Part shown: positions 12,751 through 27,340 of the stretch, in pieces
How positions within the stretch are numbered: position 1 is the first letter of the stretch
Layout of the letters: each line of letters opens with the position of its first letter
Assembly (NCBI GenBank): GCA_965153455.1
Contig: OZ234495.1
Coordinates: forward strand, 23,680,875 to 23,744,874
Length of the DNA stretch: 64,000 nucleotides
Direction: 5' to 3'
Origin: Sphagnum compactum
Taxonomy: Eukaryota > Bryophyta > Sphagnopsida > Sphagnales
Program-made: the position numbers and the translations under genes
Notes under the pieces: generated by a model
What the model was told of the DNA's origin: nothing
The model's input: only the letters and a program-made list of their open reading frames with translations
Databases searched by the model: none

Positions 12751-13826
12751 CCAAGACTCCAACCCGAAGGTTTTTCTTCTTCTAAAACCAGTTCTCCTTC
12801 TAAAACCATCACCAACCAAACCTGGAATGGGCCCAGCTGGTAATTTTGGCCTGTTATTGTTCTTTAACAGAACCTCTCATCTTGGTTTGGACACTAAAAA
12901 TTTATTTGTTGAGTTATTTGGGTGTGGGTTTGAGCCAGGTTCTTCAAATAAGGTTTGAATTTTAGCACATTTTTTCAAATTAAAAGACTTTTGGCCGTAG
13001 TTTGAAAATCAGGTTCAACTCCACTGTAAACATTGCGATTAGATATTTTATCTAAGTATAAAATTTTATAACAAATAAAAATTGACGATTGTACATATAA
13101 GTATGAAATTTTACAACTAATTAAAATCAATAAATTATTTATAATGATCACCTTGCTAATTTAAAAAATAATCAGATTGCCTACTTAAGTTTCTGATCAG
13201 CATTTTTTTTATTGGCAAAATTTCACCAAGATGCGAAATTGAAGAATCAAGTGCTTTTGAAGTTTTCGAATCACCAGAAGTGAGAAAACAATAGTAAAAT
13301 CGCCAGATTTCTATACTTGGTTTTTAATGTGTAGCCAAAATATAAAAAGATGATTGAAGATTTGCATTCCATATTTGATTTATAGCCAGATTGGACTAAA
13401 CATTATCAGAGATCATTGCCACTTTGGCTACAAACAAAAATTCATTAAAAAAAAACTGGAACTTTGGATTTTGGTTTTGCTTCTCCTAACAGGCCTGATT
13501 CCCGAGCCGATTGCACCAATATATATTGGTTCGGTTCCAAGCCACATGAAGCTGAGCCTCAGGTTTAACACTCCAAACCGGGGAACCTGACAGCGCTGGT
13601 AATTTCATCTAGTTTAGATTGGGTTCATTGTGCCCACTACGTGTGCAGAAGTAGATCCGATTTCGTGTTATTCACTACCACGCGGCAGTCAATTCCAACT
13701 CCCGCGAGAAAAAACAACCTCGAGAAACCGGAAGAGAGGTCGCCGTACAACCGTGGCTGACGACGTGTTGCGCCGTCGTCGGTCGTCTTGGAATTCACGA
13801 TGTTCTATCTATCTCTACTTCCGTAC

Positions 13827-13838
13827 CATATAAATAAG
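13827..13838 (+). promoter_or_regulatory. Candidate TATA box upstream of the peroxidase
   Basis: CATATAAATAAG lies about 490 bases upstream of the peroxidase start codon, at the end of a GC-richer stretch (13640-13860) unlike the AT-rich flank. If used, the 5' leader would be long. A second TA-rich candidate at about 14268-14286 (GATATATACATATATACC) is only 40 bases from the ATG. Sequence alone does not decide between them. Confidence 0.3.
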
Positions 13839-14326
13839 GGTCGGAGGCATGCGTTTTGTCATAGAATTTGCCGGCGTTTCCATACCGCTACAATCACATC
13901 ACAAGCTCATGCAAGAATATATCTTACTAGTGATCATCAGTTATCAAGTAGTCTAAAGCTCAAAGTTATAAGTTCCAATCTCATGTGAAATTGTTTCTTA
14001 ATATTCATGTTATTAGTTGTCTTGATTTTTCAAGAGAAACAGAAAGTTCCCCTCTGGATAATATTATTTTAAAGACACTCAAGCTCAAACCTGGACCCAA
14101 AGAGTAGTGAATTGAGTGATCTAATTAGGGATTTGGATCATTGATTAGATTATCACATTGTGTAGCTCATGATTTTGGTGCAACAATCATACACTAAGCC
14201 TTGAACTGCATCCACCAATTTCGAGTCTAGGTAATTTTATCAGACACCAAAAGATTAAAAAACGTACGAGATATATACATATATACCAGTAGTGCAGATT
14301 GATCATACATCAAGGTTAGTGCAGAA

Positions 14327-15947
<1,621 letters not shown>

Positions 15948-16800
15948 CGAGCAGTCTGATTGCTAGTGCATAAGTACTTGAAGTTTGAATTCACGTGATT
16001 TCTTCCTAGAGTTTCTTAGCATATGCGTTTGCAGCTGAACGTTATAACTCCAAATGTGGGCTGGATTAATTTAATTTTGTCTCCATTGCTTTCTAGTTAG
16101 AGATTTTTTTTTCCCGTGGGCCATAGAGCAAGGATGTTCTGTGCATGTGTATGGCAAAGAGATGAAGCGACTTGTATTGTGAACTTGTTGGGCAATTTGA
16201 ACTTTTTTCTTGTGAAATGTAATTAGATAAATTTTTACATTTTCATTTCTCCAATTTTGAACCTCTATAATAATTTAAATATGATATTTAAATTTATACA
16301 ATTCACCAAAATTCCCGTGGAACTTTTGAGAATTCTCTTCATTTGAATTTTTAATTAATTAACTAGGTTGAATCTGACAAGAAGGGATGGAATACACATC
16401 CGTAGGGTACGCACAACCCGCCCCTTCCCCCCCCCCCCCATGCCCCCCAGACTAAAAAAAGGTTTTTTCAGTCTGCAGTGCAATCTCCATTCCGAATCCT
16501 GGTCAAGGATTTAGGCCTCGTGAGCATCCTAAAATAGTTCAGGACCAAAAAAAATCAACTGGTTCAAGGATTCACAGTAAACGCCGTGGTGGAACTTCAT
16601 CAGCTAGGTCTAGAAATTATGTGCAAGAAAATTCAAACAGGGTTCATGAATGTTCCAGGAGTCCAGTCTATATCTTGTGATGATCAGCTAATTTGAGCTA
16701 CGATTGTTAAGAAATTCTTTTTCAACAATTCCAGTGATGGAGAGAGACATTGGGTATCTTTCTTTTCTCTCTCTGTGTCTTCTATCACAAGATCATACAT
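15948..16800. other. Peroxidase 3' flank with a C-rich tract
   Basis: Downstream of the stop the sequence turns AT-rich, and transcript-end signals are not distinctive. A C-rich tract with a run of about twelve cytosines lies at 16422-16448. No gene is seen. Confidence 0.45.
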
Positions 16801-16835
16801 GCTTTGAGGACATTTCTTTGAGTGCGTTTTAGGTA

Positions 16836-16963
16836 GGGTAAGGATTAATCAGGTGGTCCCAGGAATGATAGCCCAGGATGAGGGCCAAGCGTAGAACCCA
16901 AATTTCCAAAGCTTCACTCTGGGTCATCATTCCTAGGACCGCCTGCTTCTCCAGTCCTTACCC
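16836..16963. repeat. Imperfect inverted repeat (41-45 bp arms)
   Basis: The left arm 16836-16876 begins GGGTAAGG and the right arm 16919-16963 ends CCTTACCC. The arms pair along most of their length (GGTGGTCCCAGGAATGAT against a right arm whose complement reads GGCGGTCCTAGGAATGAT), with a loop of about 42 bases. It could be a small foldback transposon or a hairpin transcript precursor. No coding frame explains it. Confidence 0.8.
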
Positions 16964-17442
16964 AGGGCAAAAATCTGGTAGAATTTTAAATGGCTGTGAA
17001 TTTGTTTGAGGAGAGGACACACCTTAAATCAAAGGTTCCATATCTTTTAAGAACCTTACAGATAAGGTACCATCCTCTGTTGAGGCAGAAATGTTGATGA
17101 GGGTATTGTGCCCTCCACATACACTAAATAAATTCTACCAGTTGTTTATGAATGTAGAAAGGAATCCATGATGAATGTTCACAGTTCAATATTATTTATC
17201 ATCCTACTTGAGATGCATTCTGGAGAAACAAGTTCAGTGAGCCCTGTGCTTTTTTAAGAGTTTTTCTTTCTCCTGCTATTTCATGCAATTTCATATAATG
17301 TAAATCTGATTTCTGTAGTGTATTTAGAGGTTGCTTTGCAGGGCCTAAAATCTTGCCAAGCTTATAATGTTGCAGAGCTTTTTGAGAATGGGAAGTTCTG
17401 CTCTTGTGAGCATTCCACTTTCACACAGTTTGCTGTCGTTTT

Positions 17443-17477
17443 TTTTCTTGTGATACCAGTCAGGTATCACAAGAAAA
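17443..17477. repeat. Perfect 15-bp hairpin
   Basis: TTTTCTTGTGATACC is followed by a five-base loop (AGTCA) and then its exact reverse complement GGTATCACAAGAAAA. It lies inside an open frame (17318-17716) that encodes nothing recognisable. It is not followed by a T run on the plus strand, so a terminator reading is not supported. Confidence 0.9.
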
Positions 17478-17799
17478 CACAAGCAAAATGCAAGATCAGT
17501 CTCTACACTTATAAAGCACAGGCTAGGGCATTAGCAAAATCAGGCAGTGCTCCGCTGCCACCTCACAGGGGCCCTTATTTGGGTAACACCCTCACCCTTG
17601 TGATTTACACATTGTGGGACATGCCTCACAGATGTATTGAATATTTGATATCAGAGCAAATTGTGAAAGGATGTCTTCAAGCTGGAAGTACCACCCACAT
17701 TGAAAGAAGAGGTTGAATGCAGAGACTTCACAGAAGAAGTAGAAGATAGTCCACATCAAAAAAAATCTGTAATCACAAGGAGGTCGTGCCAACAAAGGC

Positions 17800-20700
17800 T
17801 TTTAGTGTCATGTTAAGGTCGAAACACTTTGTCAACGAGCATCACCTTATGAGCTAGGATAAATTAACTCACCTCGACATGACAATAAAATTGAGAGGTA
17901 CTAGTTTTGAATAATATATTAAGAAAGTCACTTTAGGTGCTCAAATGTTTGCAAATTGTAATGGCAACATTATTTGACAAGTGGGTGAAATGACAATAAA
18001 AGGAGCCGCAAAGTGTGTGTACACCTTTTAAAACTATAATCCTACAATTTTTTAATGACCTAACACAATAATTTGAATTTTCAATTTTTCTGAATCAAAC
18101 TTTACTATTTACAAAATTTCAAATTTGCTCAAATATTGATGCAAATTGATGATGTTTGAAGAGTCCTCTTGCGTGATTAAAGCAACAAAAATATTATATT
18201 GTGAATAGGTGGGTTTTTAAAGTATAAAACCAATTTTCTTATCAAATTGCGCCTCCCAAGGAAAACATTCTATATAAAAATTCAACACTACATATGTCCC
18301 AAAAAAAAGATTGTTTGGTAATATTATGCATAAGAGAACATTATTTTTCAGACCTTATTATTATCTAATTTTTAATTTTCTCTTATTTAAGCCACTTTAA
18401 AATTATTTAAATTTTCTGTTTGCATTAAATTTTATTATCATTTTTAAAATTTTTTTTTTAATAAGTTAAGAAGTTGTGAGAAGTGATGAAGGTCTCATAT
18501 TTTAGGCGCGTGTTCATATACCAGTAAAACAACCATTGACCGTCGAAAGAATCGTAAAGACAACTTAATGTCAAGTTTTTAAGGAAGTGCAATATGCAAC
18601 GTTAACTCATTTAGCTAACTACCCTAGCCACTTCATGATGTTACTCCATTTCACACATTTAAAAGAAAATGAAAGCAAGTCCTCCAAACCTTAAAAATTT
18701 AACCTTTTTAAACTTTGAGACACAAATTAACCTATTAACCTAAACTGTCCCTTGTACATGTATGCCATATTTTTCATAATTTGTTTCTTTATCCCAATGC
18801 TAATGCATATTTTATATTAATTATATCTTGGTTTTGAGCCTATTAAACATGGTCCTAAACATAGAACCAAGTGAATTATATCTTTTATGTACCAACCAAC
18901 ATATGGGAACCTATATTTTCATTCACATAATTTTCAATTTGAAAAAAAACTTTTCTAGATTAATGCATTACCCATTCTAAAAATTAAGAAGATGTTCATG
19001 AACTAATACTTCAAAAATAATAAGGAGTTAAAGTTTGTAAAATTATTGTTCATATGTGCAATTTAAGGTTGTTGTTGATGTATGGTTTAGAAATGTTTTT
19101 GACATCAAAATTAAAAAGTTCTTTCACAAAAGTTATTCAATCTAATGTGATAAAAAGAATGGATGGGTAACATATATGATATACATGAATCACACTATAG
19201 TACAAAACTACCATAGTACCTTGGTGGTTTTGACACATGTATACTAAATAATTAAATTTTCTTTAGGATTCCATTTTTAAGAGAATCTTCCGAAATATCT
19301 CAAAAGATTTTTCACTTTCTTTCACAATTTTATCCTTTAGAGAAAAATATTTTCTAAAAATTCAGCATTTCTAAAAACAATATAATTTATCTCAATGCTT
19401 CCAAAGTAAGTTATGATGTTTATATTTTGCACATAATCATAAATTGAATAAAAAAGTTCAAACTTTATGATTATCAACCAACAAATGAATGTCAAATGTC
19501 AAACAAGGACTTTGTAAAAAAATGCCCTTAGCTTTTTTTTTGTGTGTGTGTTTGGATGGTCAAGTGGAACTGAAAAGGAAACTCAATGGTCTTTCATGAA
19601 TGTCTACTACATGTGTGCATTTTTAGATTTTAAACCAAATATAGCTTTGGAAAGAGGAAAAAAATTCTTTCAATATTATTAATGTGAACCTGTCCATTTA
19701 AAAATTAATTTACTAAGATAATTGTTTATTTCTTTAACCTATTTGGATGTGATAATGTTATAACACTACCAAACCATGGCTAGCTCCCCTTGCTTCTAGT
19801 ACCACCAAAAAGTAGTGTAAAGGTTAGTCGTTTATAATTTTAAAACCAACAAACCAAAATTTATTGAATTTTAAGCAATTTATATTGTTATAAATTAAAT
19901 TCAAAGTTCCATTAAACCGACTTTGACCAAATTAATTTATTGAAATGGGTGACCTTTCATGAGATTTAATGAGCCAATGTCACAAGGGTGGCAACTCACT
20001 CAAACTAGAAATTAAAACATGTTGAAAACATTTAATGTTTGAACTCTAACCAGATTACAAATTAGCCATAAAACAAATAATGGTAGATCATAAGCAAGCG
20101 AGGAAATCAAACAATAATGAATTTAAATGGAACATTTGAAATGCCACAATTGTTTGATCACTATAAGGTGAAAGCATGATTAAGTATACATTTTTTGATC
20201 CTTGTCAAAAAAAAATGTAAAATAGTCATAAATTAAGCCTTCACATATTAGACTTAAAAATATTATTTAATTTAATGATCAATATGAACATATTCCTTAA
20301 ATTTATGTCAATGATATTGAAGAATCATATGTTTAAAATAAAATTAAATAAATTTCTAAAAATGCAAGCAAATTTTTTTATTTTTTAGGTTGTTTAAGGA
20401 ACAAAATAAGCTTCAAGTAGATGAAATGTTGGATTTTTTTACTTGGTTAATGGCCATCTAAAATTTACTTATGCACTTTCAACTTCCAAAATAAAAGTAA
20501 TAATACATCAATCTTTTAATGTAAAAATATTTTTTAACACAATTGCACTAATCACAAATACTTTTAACCTACTTTTAATACCCTCAAGTTTTTCAAACTT
20601 TGTATACAACATACTATAAACTCAATATTGTGCACCATGATGGTTTAACAATGATTGAAAAAGTTTTGATTATCCTTTTTTGCATTTACGTGTAAAAATA

Positions 20701-21660
20701 TGACTACAATTACTCAAAGTCACTTCTTATGTATACACTACGCCAAATCGTGACTTCCATGACTAGGACACTAAACAACTATGTCCTTTATAATCATCTT
20801 TACCATGGGCATGGACAAGGTTAGTCATGAATATGATTGTATGACCATGAATAGTAAGTATAACCATTTGTAATCATTTGCATGACTACAAAACTAAAAT
20901 TATGATTTCATGACTACTTAAAAATATGATTACAACATAAGGTTTTCCCCCAACGATATATAATTAATTCAAACAACATATATATCTAATATAAAAAATT
21001 TGGGTATCAATTAATTACACCAAGAAATTTTACCTAGTACATAATCTTAAGGTTTAGGAATCCAATACTTAAATTGAAATTAAAACAAACAACAAAAATG
21101 GGAGGTCAATTATTCTAATTTGCACATTAATTATGTATTATTTATATTTATACATTAAATTTTAAGGTTAGCACTAGATATGTTAGAAATGCACACACCT
21201 TAGTTGGGAAATCTAAAAATAAATAGTGACCTCCTCAAAGGTTTTAACTTTTTTTCAAAAATTAAAAAGAAAACTACCAAAATAAGTAGGGAAATCAAAT
21301 TAAATTCACTAGATTGAAACTCTCTCCTCTTAAAAGTAGCCAAAAATAACAAGACTTTGACCAATAATTTTTAACCTCCTATCTATCTTGTAGCCAATTG
21401 TGGCTAAATCTTCTTATGAATGATTGCCAATGGGGCTACATCACAAAATGAAGGGGCGAAAAAAAACATTAGAAGCCCATTAATGGAGTTCCATTAAGAC
21501 AAAGGATTTAAGGTCTTGGGTTTTAAAGAGGCTTTCCTTGCCTTAGAGAAAATCTACAAGCTCTAGAGGAGGCGCATAGAGGTGTGGAGGAGTTGGCCAA
21601 GAGGAAAAGCAAATTTCTTTCTCTTCAAACTTTTCAAGGTGAATTTTTCTTTTTCAAACT
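17800..21660. other. AT-rich intergenic spacer
   Basis: No supported gene is present. Features are limited to a TG run near 19545, a CACTA-like end at about 20747 with TGACTA/TAGTCA-type words in the following 200 bases, and one copy of the dispersed GTAGCC..GGCTACATCAC motif at 21389-21449. Confidence 0.55.
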
Positions 21661-21667
21661 TTTTCAA

Positions 21668-21720
21668 TCTTTTTCTTCTTCTTCTTCTTCTTCTTCAAGT
21701 CAAACTTCTCCTTCTTCTTC
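21668..21720 (+). repeat. CTT microsatellite
   Basis: A run of CTT repeats (about eight uninterrupted, then imperfect) lies within a pyrimidine-rich stretch. No coding context was found. Confidence 0.9.
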
Positions 21721-22911
21721 AAATTAGTGGCATTTCTTCTAAACTTCTGTTGTATTATTAGTAGCAAACATATCAAGAAGGAATTTAACCCTTAGAAACA
21801 ACCTCTTAGAAGTTGTTAAAAAAAACAAAACTCTATTATGATATGGTTGTTTATAGTAGATAATTGCTAATACTAATAGCCTAGTTATAACAGGGTTTTA
21901 TTAGCCTTGCCCATAGAAAAAAGACTATTCATATGTGCAAGTTTTTGCGAACAAAATTTTGGTTTGCTTCTAACCAATTTAAAGATGCTACATGGTGATA
22001 AACTATTATGTTTTTATGTATGTAAAGGTTTTAGTTTGGTTTAATGTAACCAGACTAAGGGCAAAGCCATTAAGTAATGAGCTATTTGTATTAGTAGTAA
22101 TCAATAACAAAAATCTAACTACTTTAACCCAAAACAACTCAAGGTTGAAAGCATTTGAGGAACAAAATGATGGGATGGTGAAAAATGATGAGAAGAAAAA
22201 TTATTACTTTAAATTTCAATTCCCATTTAATCATGTTATACTTTTTCACTTTATAATGGTATGGAACTTCCCATATCACTTGCAAATGTCCTTAATATGG
22301 AAAATTTAAATCATTATTTAGGATTAACATTTCAACTACAAAGGAATTAAAGTTTGGTGCAGATGATGTGTCACCTACCATGCTCTAAGCATAACAATCA
22401 TGCTGTTAACATGATTAGAATTACTTGTGTTCAAGCCCAAATGTCATGGGTATAATTTTCTACAAAATTTAAGTGACCCAAACAATGAGATCAAATAGAT
22501 TGGGCTCATTTTGGGTTTATTGTCCAATCCCCAGGGCTTATGAGGTAGGTATGAAAAGCTTTGGAAAAGAGAAAAAACTTATGCCATTGTTAACAAGCTA
22601 CCTAAAATTGTTTGTAATTACAACTATTGCCATGGAGGGCGGTCTTGGTCAAAGAGGCTAGTTCAACAACACCTGAATACTTAGAGTCATGATCCAACTT
22701 TATCTGAGGCTAGCCTGCACCTATAAGATCTATTTCAAATGATACAAACGACATTTGAGGGATATCTAAATTGTTAAGTACATTCACATGTTCTATTTTT
22801 ATTATGCTGATGTTTTTTATAACAAATGAATGAACCTTACAAGTTGTGTATTAGGGCCCAATTAACATATTTATGTACAACTAATTAACAAATTTAATTC
22901 CCCTTTCATAG

Positions 22912-23070
22912 GACATGTTACTTGTCTCATCACATGAAGATTGGGATTTGAATAAAATAGCAGGGGATAATGACATGGATGCCAATGGAGACATAAATTC
23001 AAGTCCTAGCATTGTTCCGTCTTGTGATGAGGTGCACTTGGGGAATCAAATGGCAACAATTCACAATGGG
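22912..23070 (+). other. Exon-like open segment, unrecognised
   Basis: A 159-base segment is open for 53 codons, preceded by a good acceptor (CCCTTTCATAG) and followed by a consensus donor (GTAAGT). It would encode an acidic, Asp/Asn-rich peptide (HEDWDLNKIAGDNDMDANGD). I do not recognise the family. No partner exon was identified; a 62-codon frame at 22473-22661 lies upstream but shows no link. It may belong to a degraded transposon gene. Confidence 0.35.
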
Positions 23071-24137
23071 GTAAGTCTATAATATAATGCGCCATTATAA
23101 GTGTAACCATTCCTGAACAACACAATTGTCAATTTTTAACTTCATTTAGGATTAATTGTTTTTCATGTAATCTACATAATGTGATGTAATAGACATTCAA
23201 GAACAACATGTATATCAATTATATTAGCATTTGAAGTTCAAAAAGGACTAATTAAACACTTGTAACTAATCTTGAGGTCCTAAGTACGTCACATAGGAAT
23301 TATCAAAATTAATCACATGCTTGGAATGCATCATTGGGTACGTCCACAATAAAATGAACCAAACCCAACTTCCTTGTTCCTTAAAAAAAGGCAAGGACTT
23401 GAAATTGGAAATTGAGATGGCATGTAACCATTATACAAAATTTATGGTTTAATCACATATTTGACTTGTACAATATAATCTTATAATAAAATTTTGTTTC
23501 TTTGAATTTTACAACTTATCTTTATATTTATCCAAGAATTATTGGAAAGAAAATTGCAGATTTTGAATTTTACAATTTATTTATAAATCAGTTCCAATGA
23601 TGATCCAAAACCATGTAAAGTTTAATAATTATTTAATCTACATGAATATGAAATTTTTCCAAACAAATCGAAAGTTCGTGGAGTTTTATAGTAATCCAAA
23701 AACCTAGGACTTCTCCAATTTTGAACTTCTTATTTAGTTCAAAATCAAAGAGCTTCCCACCTAAATGCAAATTTCCATTGCAAGGTACAACTTTCATACT
23801 TTATGTTCATTGTTGACAGTTTATGGTAAAGTGTGAAACTCAAAGATGTTTTGAAATCCACATCTTGCAATGCATAGCACATAATCACCCTCAATCTTAA
23901 ATTTGTGATCTTGCCTGTGAATTCATCATCTTACATTGTCCAAGATTGTCATGGCGTTCATGCGTCCGTTATGATGTGATGGACGCATTTGGACGCAAAC
24001 ACACCCCGGCCTCATGTCAATATACGGTCAACCTAGGTCAACCTAGGTCAAAGGGGCTCTTGGCTACCTAGGGCAGACTTATGGGCGACTGAAATTGGGT
24101 CTGTTTCAGTCCCAATAAAGCTTGTGGCAATGGAAAA

Positions 24138-24300
24138 TTTTCAATCACTACAAACTTGGTGACCAAAAATTTTCGATCACCAAGCCTCTGACGACCATCA
24201 CCAATCGTGTGGCAGCTGAAAAAAATTCAATCACCACACGATTGGCATGTTTTCAGTCGCCAAGACAATTGGTAATGGAATGTTTTCGGTCACCAAGCTT
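24138..24300 (+). repeat. Cluster of short TTTTCRRTCRCCAAG repeats
   Basis: Related words recur near 24138, 24170, 24250 and 24283 (for example TTTTCGATCACCAAGC and TTTTCGGTCACCAAGC), with complementary GGTGACCAAAAATTTT forms between them. They lie about 400 bases before the hAT-like ORF. Clustered short repeats near an end are typical of the subterminal transposase-binding regions of hAT elements. That link is inference. Confidence 0.55.
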
Positions 24301-24639
24301 GCGATGACCGAAAGCATTTCATCCCTAATCATGTGGTGATTTATTTTTTTGGGTTGCCACACATTTCGGAATTTGGGTCATCCAATTGACGATGGATTGA
24401 TCTCCACCATTGATTTGCGACAAAATTTGGTCTGTTTGGTAATAAAATGTTGACCTTGCATGTCAATATTCATTTTCTCCTTTGAGGTGTGTGGGCCTTG
24501 TGTTGTTTAACACCGACCATTGCCATATACCATGGGAGGGAAGGGTGAAACCTTTATAGGTGTTTGTATTTTAGATGTCATATTGCATTTGCAATTGGTG
24601 GTGAATTTCAATTGTAACCTTAAAAGTGGAGTCCGATTT

Positions 24640-26850
24640 TATTGTTGAAAACTTTAATTATATTAATCAAGCTTATTGTTCATGTGTATAATGTTTTATC
24701 GATGGAAGGAAAACGAAACATGTGGAGTCCATGGTATTTGATGCTAAAGGACAAGCTAGGGAAGGTGGAATGCAAGTTTTGCGGCAATGTTATTTCATAT
24801 CGCAAGGATAGAGTACTCTTCCAAATTTGGGCTTTTGATATGATGGTAATGGGCAAACTGGAATTATAATGTGTTCAAAGGCACATCCATAGGTGAAAGC
24901 ATTATTTGTCCAATGTGGTGGACTTGTCCCTCCACAACTAAATGACATGGAAGTACTAGTCCATATCCCAAATGGGCAAACACAAGATGTGGCCATGGGA
25001 ACACCAAATCCTTTAGTGGAAGGAGAATCTACTTCAATGTCTCAAATGGAAGGTGCTTGAAATTTCACCCCCCCCTACAAACAACGTAGAAGGTCCTTAT
25101 AGATCCACAAATAACAAAATTCGAACCTTTCAATAGGTTTCATTTCTGAAGGGATTGAATTCAGCCAAAAACAAGATTTAGACAAGAAGTGGGTAACTTT
25201 TTTTAATGAAACAAACACCCCCTTCAATGTTGTGTGACATCCAACATTCATAAAAACCATGAAAACAACTTATAAATCTTGAACCTATTACAAACCCCCG
25301 TCATACTATGGATTGCACACATATTTGTTAAAGCAATCCAAGGTGGATGTGTCCAAATAGGTAACCGAAAAGATGCAAAATTCAATTCATAAATATGGAA
25401 CAACCATTTGTTCTGATGGTTGGGACAATGTTGCATGACATCCATTGTTGAACGTAATGTTTGCTTTTCCAAATGGCAATGTATTCATAGGTTCCGTTGA
25501 CACAATTGGGGAGTGGAAGGATGCCCATACATATGTAATGCATTGGCTGGATACATCGAATTCATTGGAGTCAATAACATTGTACAAATTTGTACAGACA
25601 ATGCCTCAAACATGAGAAGTGCGGCTGACCTTTTAATCTGTTGTTTTCCAAGTCTTTATTTTCAAGGTTGTGTTGTTCATTGTCTGGACTTGTTATTGGA
25701 AGATTGGGGAAAAGCAACATGGGCAAAATGAATTGTGAAAAAGGCAAAAGTTGTTATTTCTTTCATGTAACAATGCCATGTGCCACTAACAATCTTTCCT
25801 TGTTATGAGACCAACCTAATACTAAACCCCACTGAAACACGGTTTGCAACCAATTTTTTAATGGTTGAAACATTGTTCAAGCTTAGATCTGCCATTGAAC
25901 AAACTGTTGCCAATGTTAATTGGACAACTTTTGTCAATTCATTGCATGGTAATCATCGGCAGAAATCATTCACCAAGGTGACAACTATTTGAACCAACGT
26001 AAGGAGGGACAAGTTTTAGGATACTTGTGCCAACTTTGTCACATGGTGGAGTCGGTCTTAATGTCATTGAAAGCATTTGATAGCAAACAACCTTGCATGG
26101 GAAAGGCATGGCTTATCATGAAAACATTGGAGTGACATGTTTTATCATTACAAGATCCATCTTTTGAATTGCCATCAAACCTTGCAAATGTGATTGAAGA
26201 TCAATATTACCAGAGGTGGAAGATGTTGACGACCGACCTACATTATGCAAGGGCCTTTCTCAATCCATACTTGTTGGGTGAAGTTTGCCTACATGATGAT
26301 GCAGATGCAGAGGAGGCCTTAAATAGAGTTTTGTGAAAAACAGCTAGTACCCCAACCACCTATGCCCTAGCTTTAAGAGATTTTACAAATTTTGTTAAAG
26401 TCGAAGTCCATTTTTTAACACCCCCCCAAATGAAGGACCTAGACTTCTTCCACATGAATGGTGGATTTGATTGGAGTCGGTGGACGCACACTTACACCCA
26501 TTGCATGTCACATTTGGGCATAAATGTGTTTTACATCATTGTGCAAACGAAATTGGAGTTCATATTCATTTGTCCAAAACAAAATGTGAAATTGGTTTAA
26601 CATCGAATCAAAATGAGGACTTAGTGTACATATACATTAATAACAAGCTCTTGCGAGAACAACCTGGTGGCAACCCCACGACATGGTACAAGAAGAATAT
26701 GTTGTTTCAAAACTTGATGTCCGATGTTGATGAAAGTGCAAATGAAAAAACTCATCGGTCGAAGACCCCATAGCGTCAAATGAGCCAAATGAGGATGAAG
26801 TCGAACATAACCACTTTGAATTCCCTCATGATGACAAAATTCCATGTTTA
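24640..26850 (+). pseudogene. hAT-superfamily transposase (BED finger + DUF659), wrecked
   Basis: hAT transposases cut and paste DNA; this copy cannot encode one. A BED-type zinc finger start is visible at about 24700-24800 (KLGKVECKFCGNVISYRKDR). A DUF659-type core follows over about 25180-25730, with pieces such as FFNETNTPFNVV, YGTTICSDGW, VFIGSVDTIGEWKDAHTY, VQICTDNASNMRSA and CVVHCLDLLLEDWGK in differing frames. A C-terminal segment at about 26480-26660 has LTSNQNEDLVYIYINNKLL, the usual end of the hAT core. Lesions include in-frame stops (for instance TGA at 25436-25438, probably a decayed Arg codon, and TGA ending the frame at 25731) and a frameshift near 25535. Terminal inverted repeats and the 8-bp target duplication were not identified. 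Confidence 0.88.
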
Positions 26851-26853
26851 AGA

Positions 26854-27288
26854 TTGTTGTTTAATCAGACAATTTGGCAAGTTCAAGGGTCTGACAATGG
26901 CGATGCAAATTCGAACATGTCATTACCAGAGGACGATGTTCAAATGTGTGATGCACGCCCCCAAGCTGTACATGCTCCAATGGCCCTAAATCAAAACATG
27001 CCCATGCAATCAATGAGTTCCATGGAAGGGGACCCCCCAATTAACGCGAACACACCATTAGCTAAAATTATCATTCCAAAACTGAATGTACAACATACAC
27101 TAATAAACATTTTAGACATACAAATGGACACACTCGGCAATCCTCTTTATGATGTCATGCGCATACTTTTTATGACACATGTCCATAAAAAGTGGAATAC
27201 GTTTCAAAATATGTGCATAACTTTTTATGACTTCATGTGCACGCTTGCATTCGACAAAAAAACCTTACACAAGATATACATATTTTGA
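26854..27288 (+). other. Open frame after the hAT core, unrecognised
   Basis: A 144-codon frame with many Met, Asn and Pro residues (MCDARPQAVHAPMALNQNMP) lies just 3' of the hAT core, which it may once have continued. The last third is generated by the inverted repeat at 27151-27340. I assign no function and doubt that it is translated today. Confidence 0.3.
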
Positions 27289-27340
27289 CAGGTATTCCAC
27301 TTTTTATGGACATGTGTATAAGTAGCATGCCAATGACATC
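27151..27340. repeat. Foldback with ~66-bp arms at the 3' side of the hAT relic
   Basis: The left arm 27151-27219 and right arm 27275-27340 are reverse complements with few mismatches. They share CATGTCCATAAAAAGTGGAA, flanked by GATGTCAT at the outer edge and CAAAATATGT at the inner edge, with a loop of about 55 bases. It looks like a small foldback or MITE inserted in, or belonging to, the hAT relic. Confidence 0.88.
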
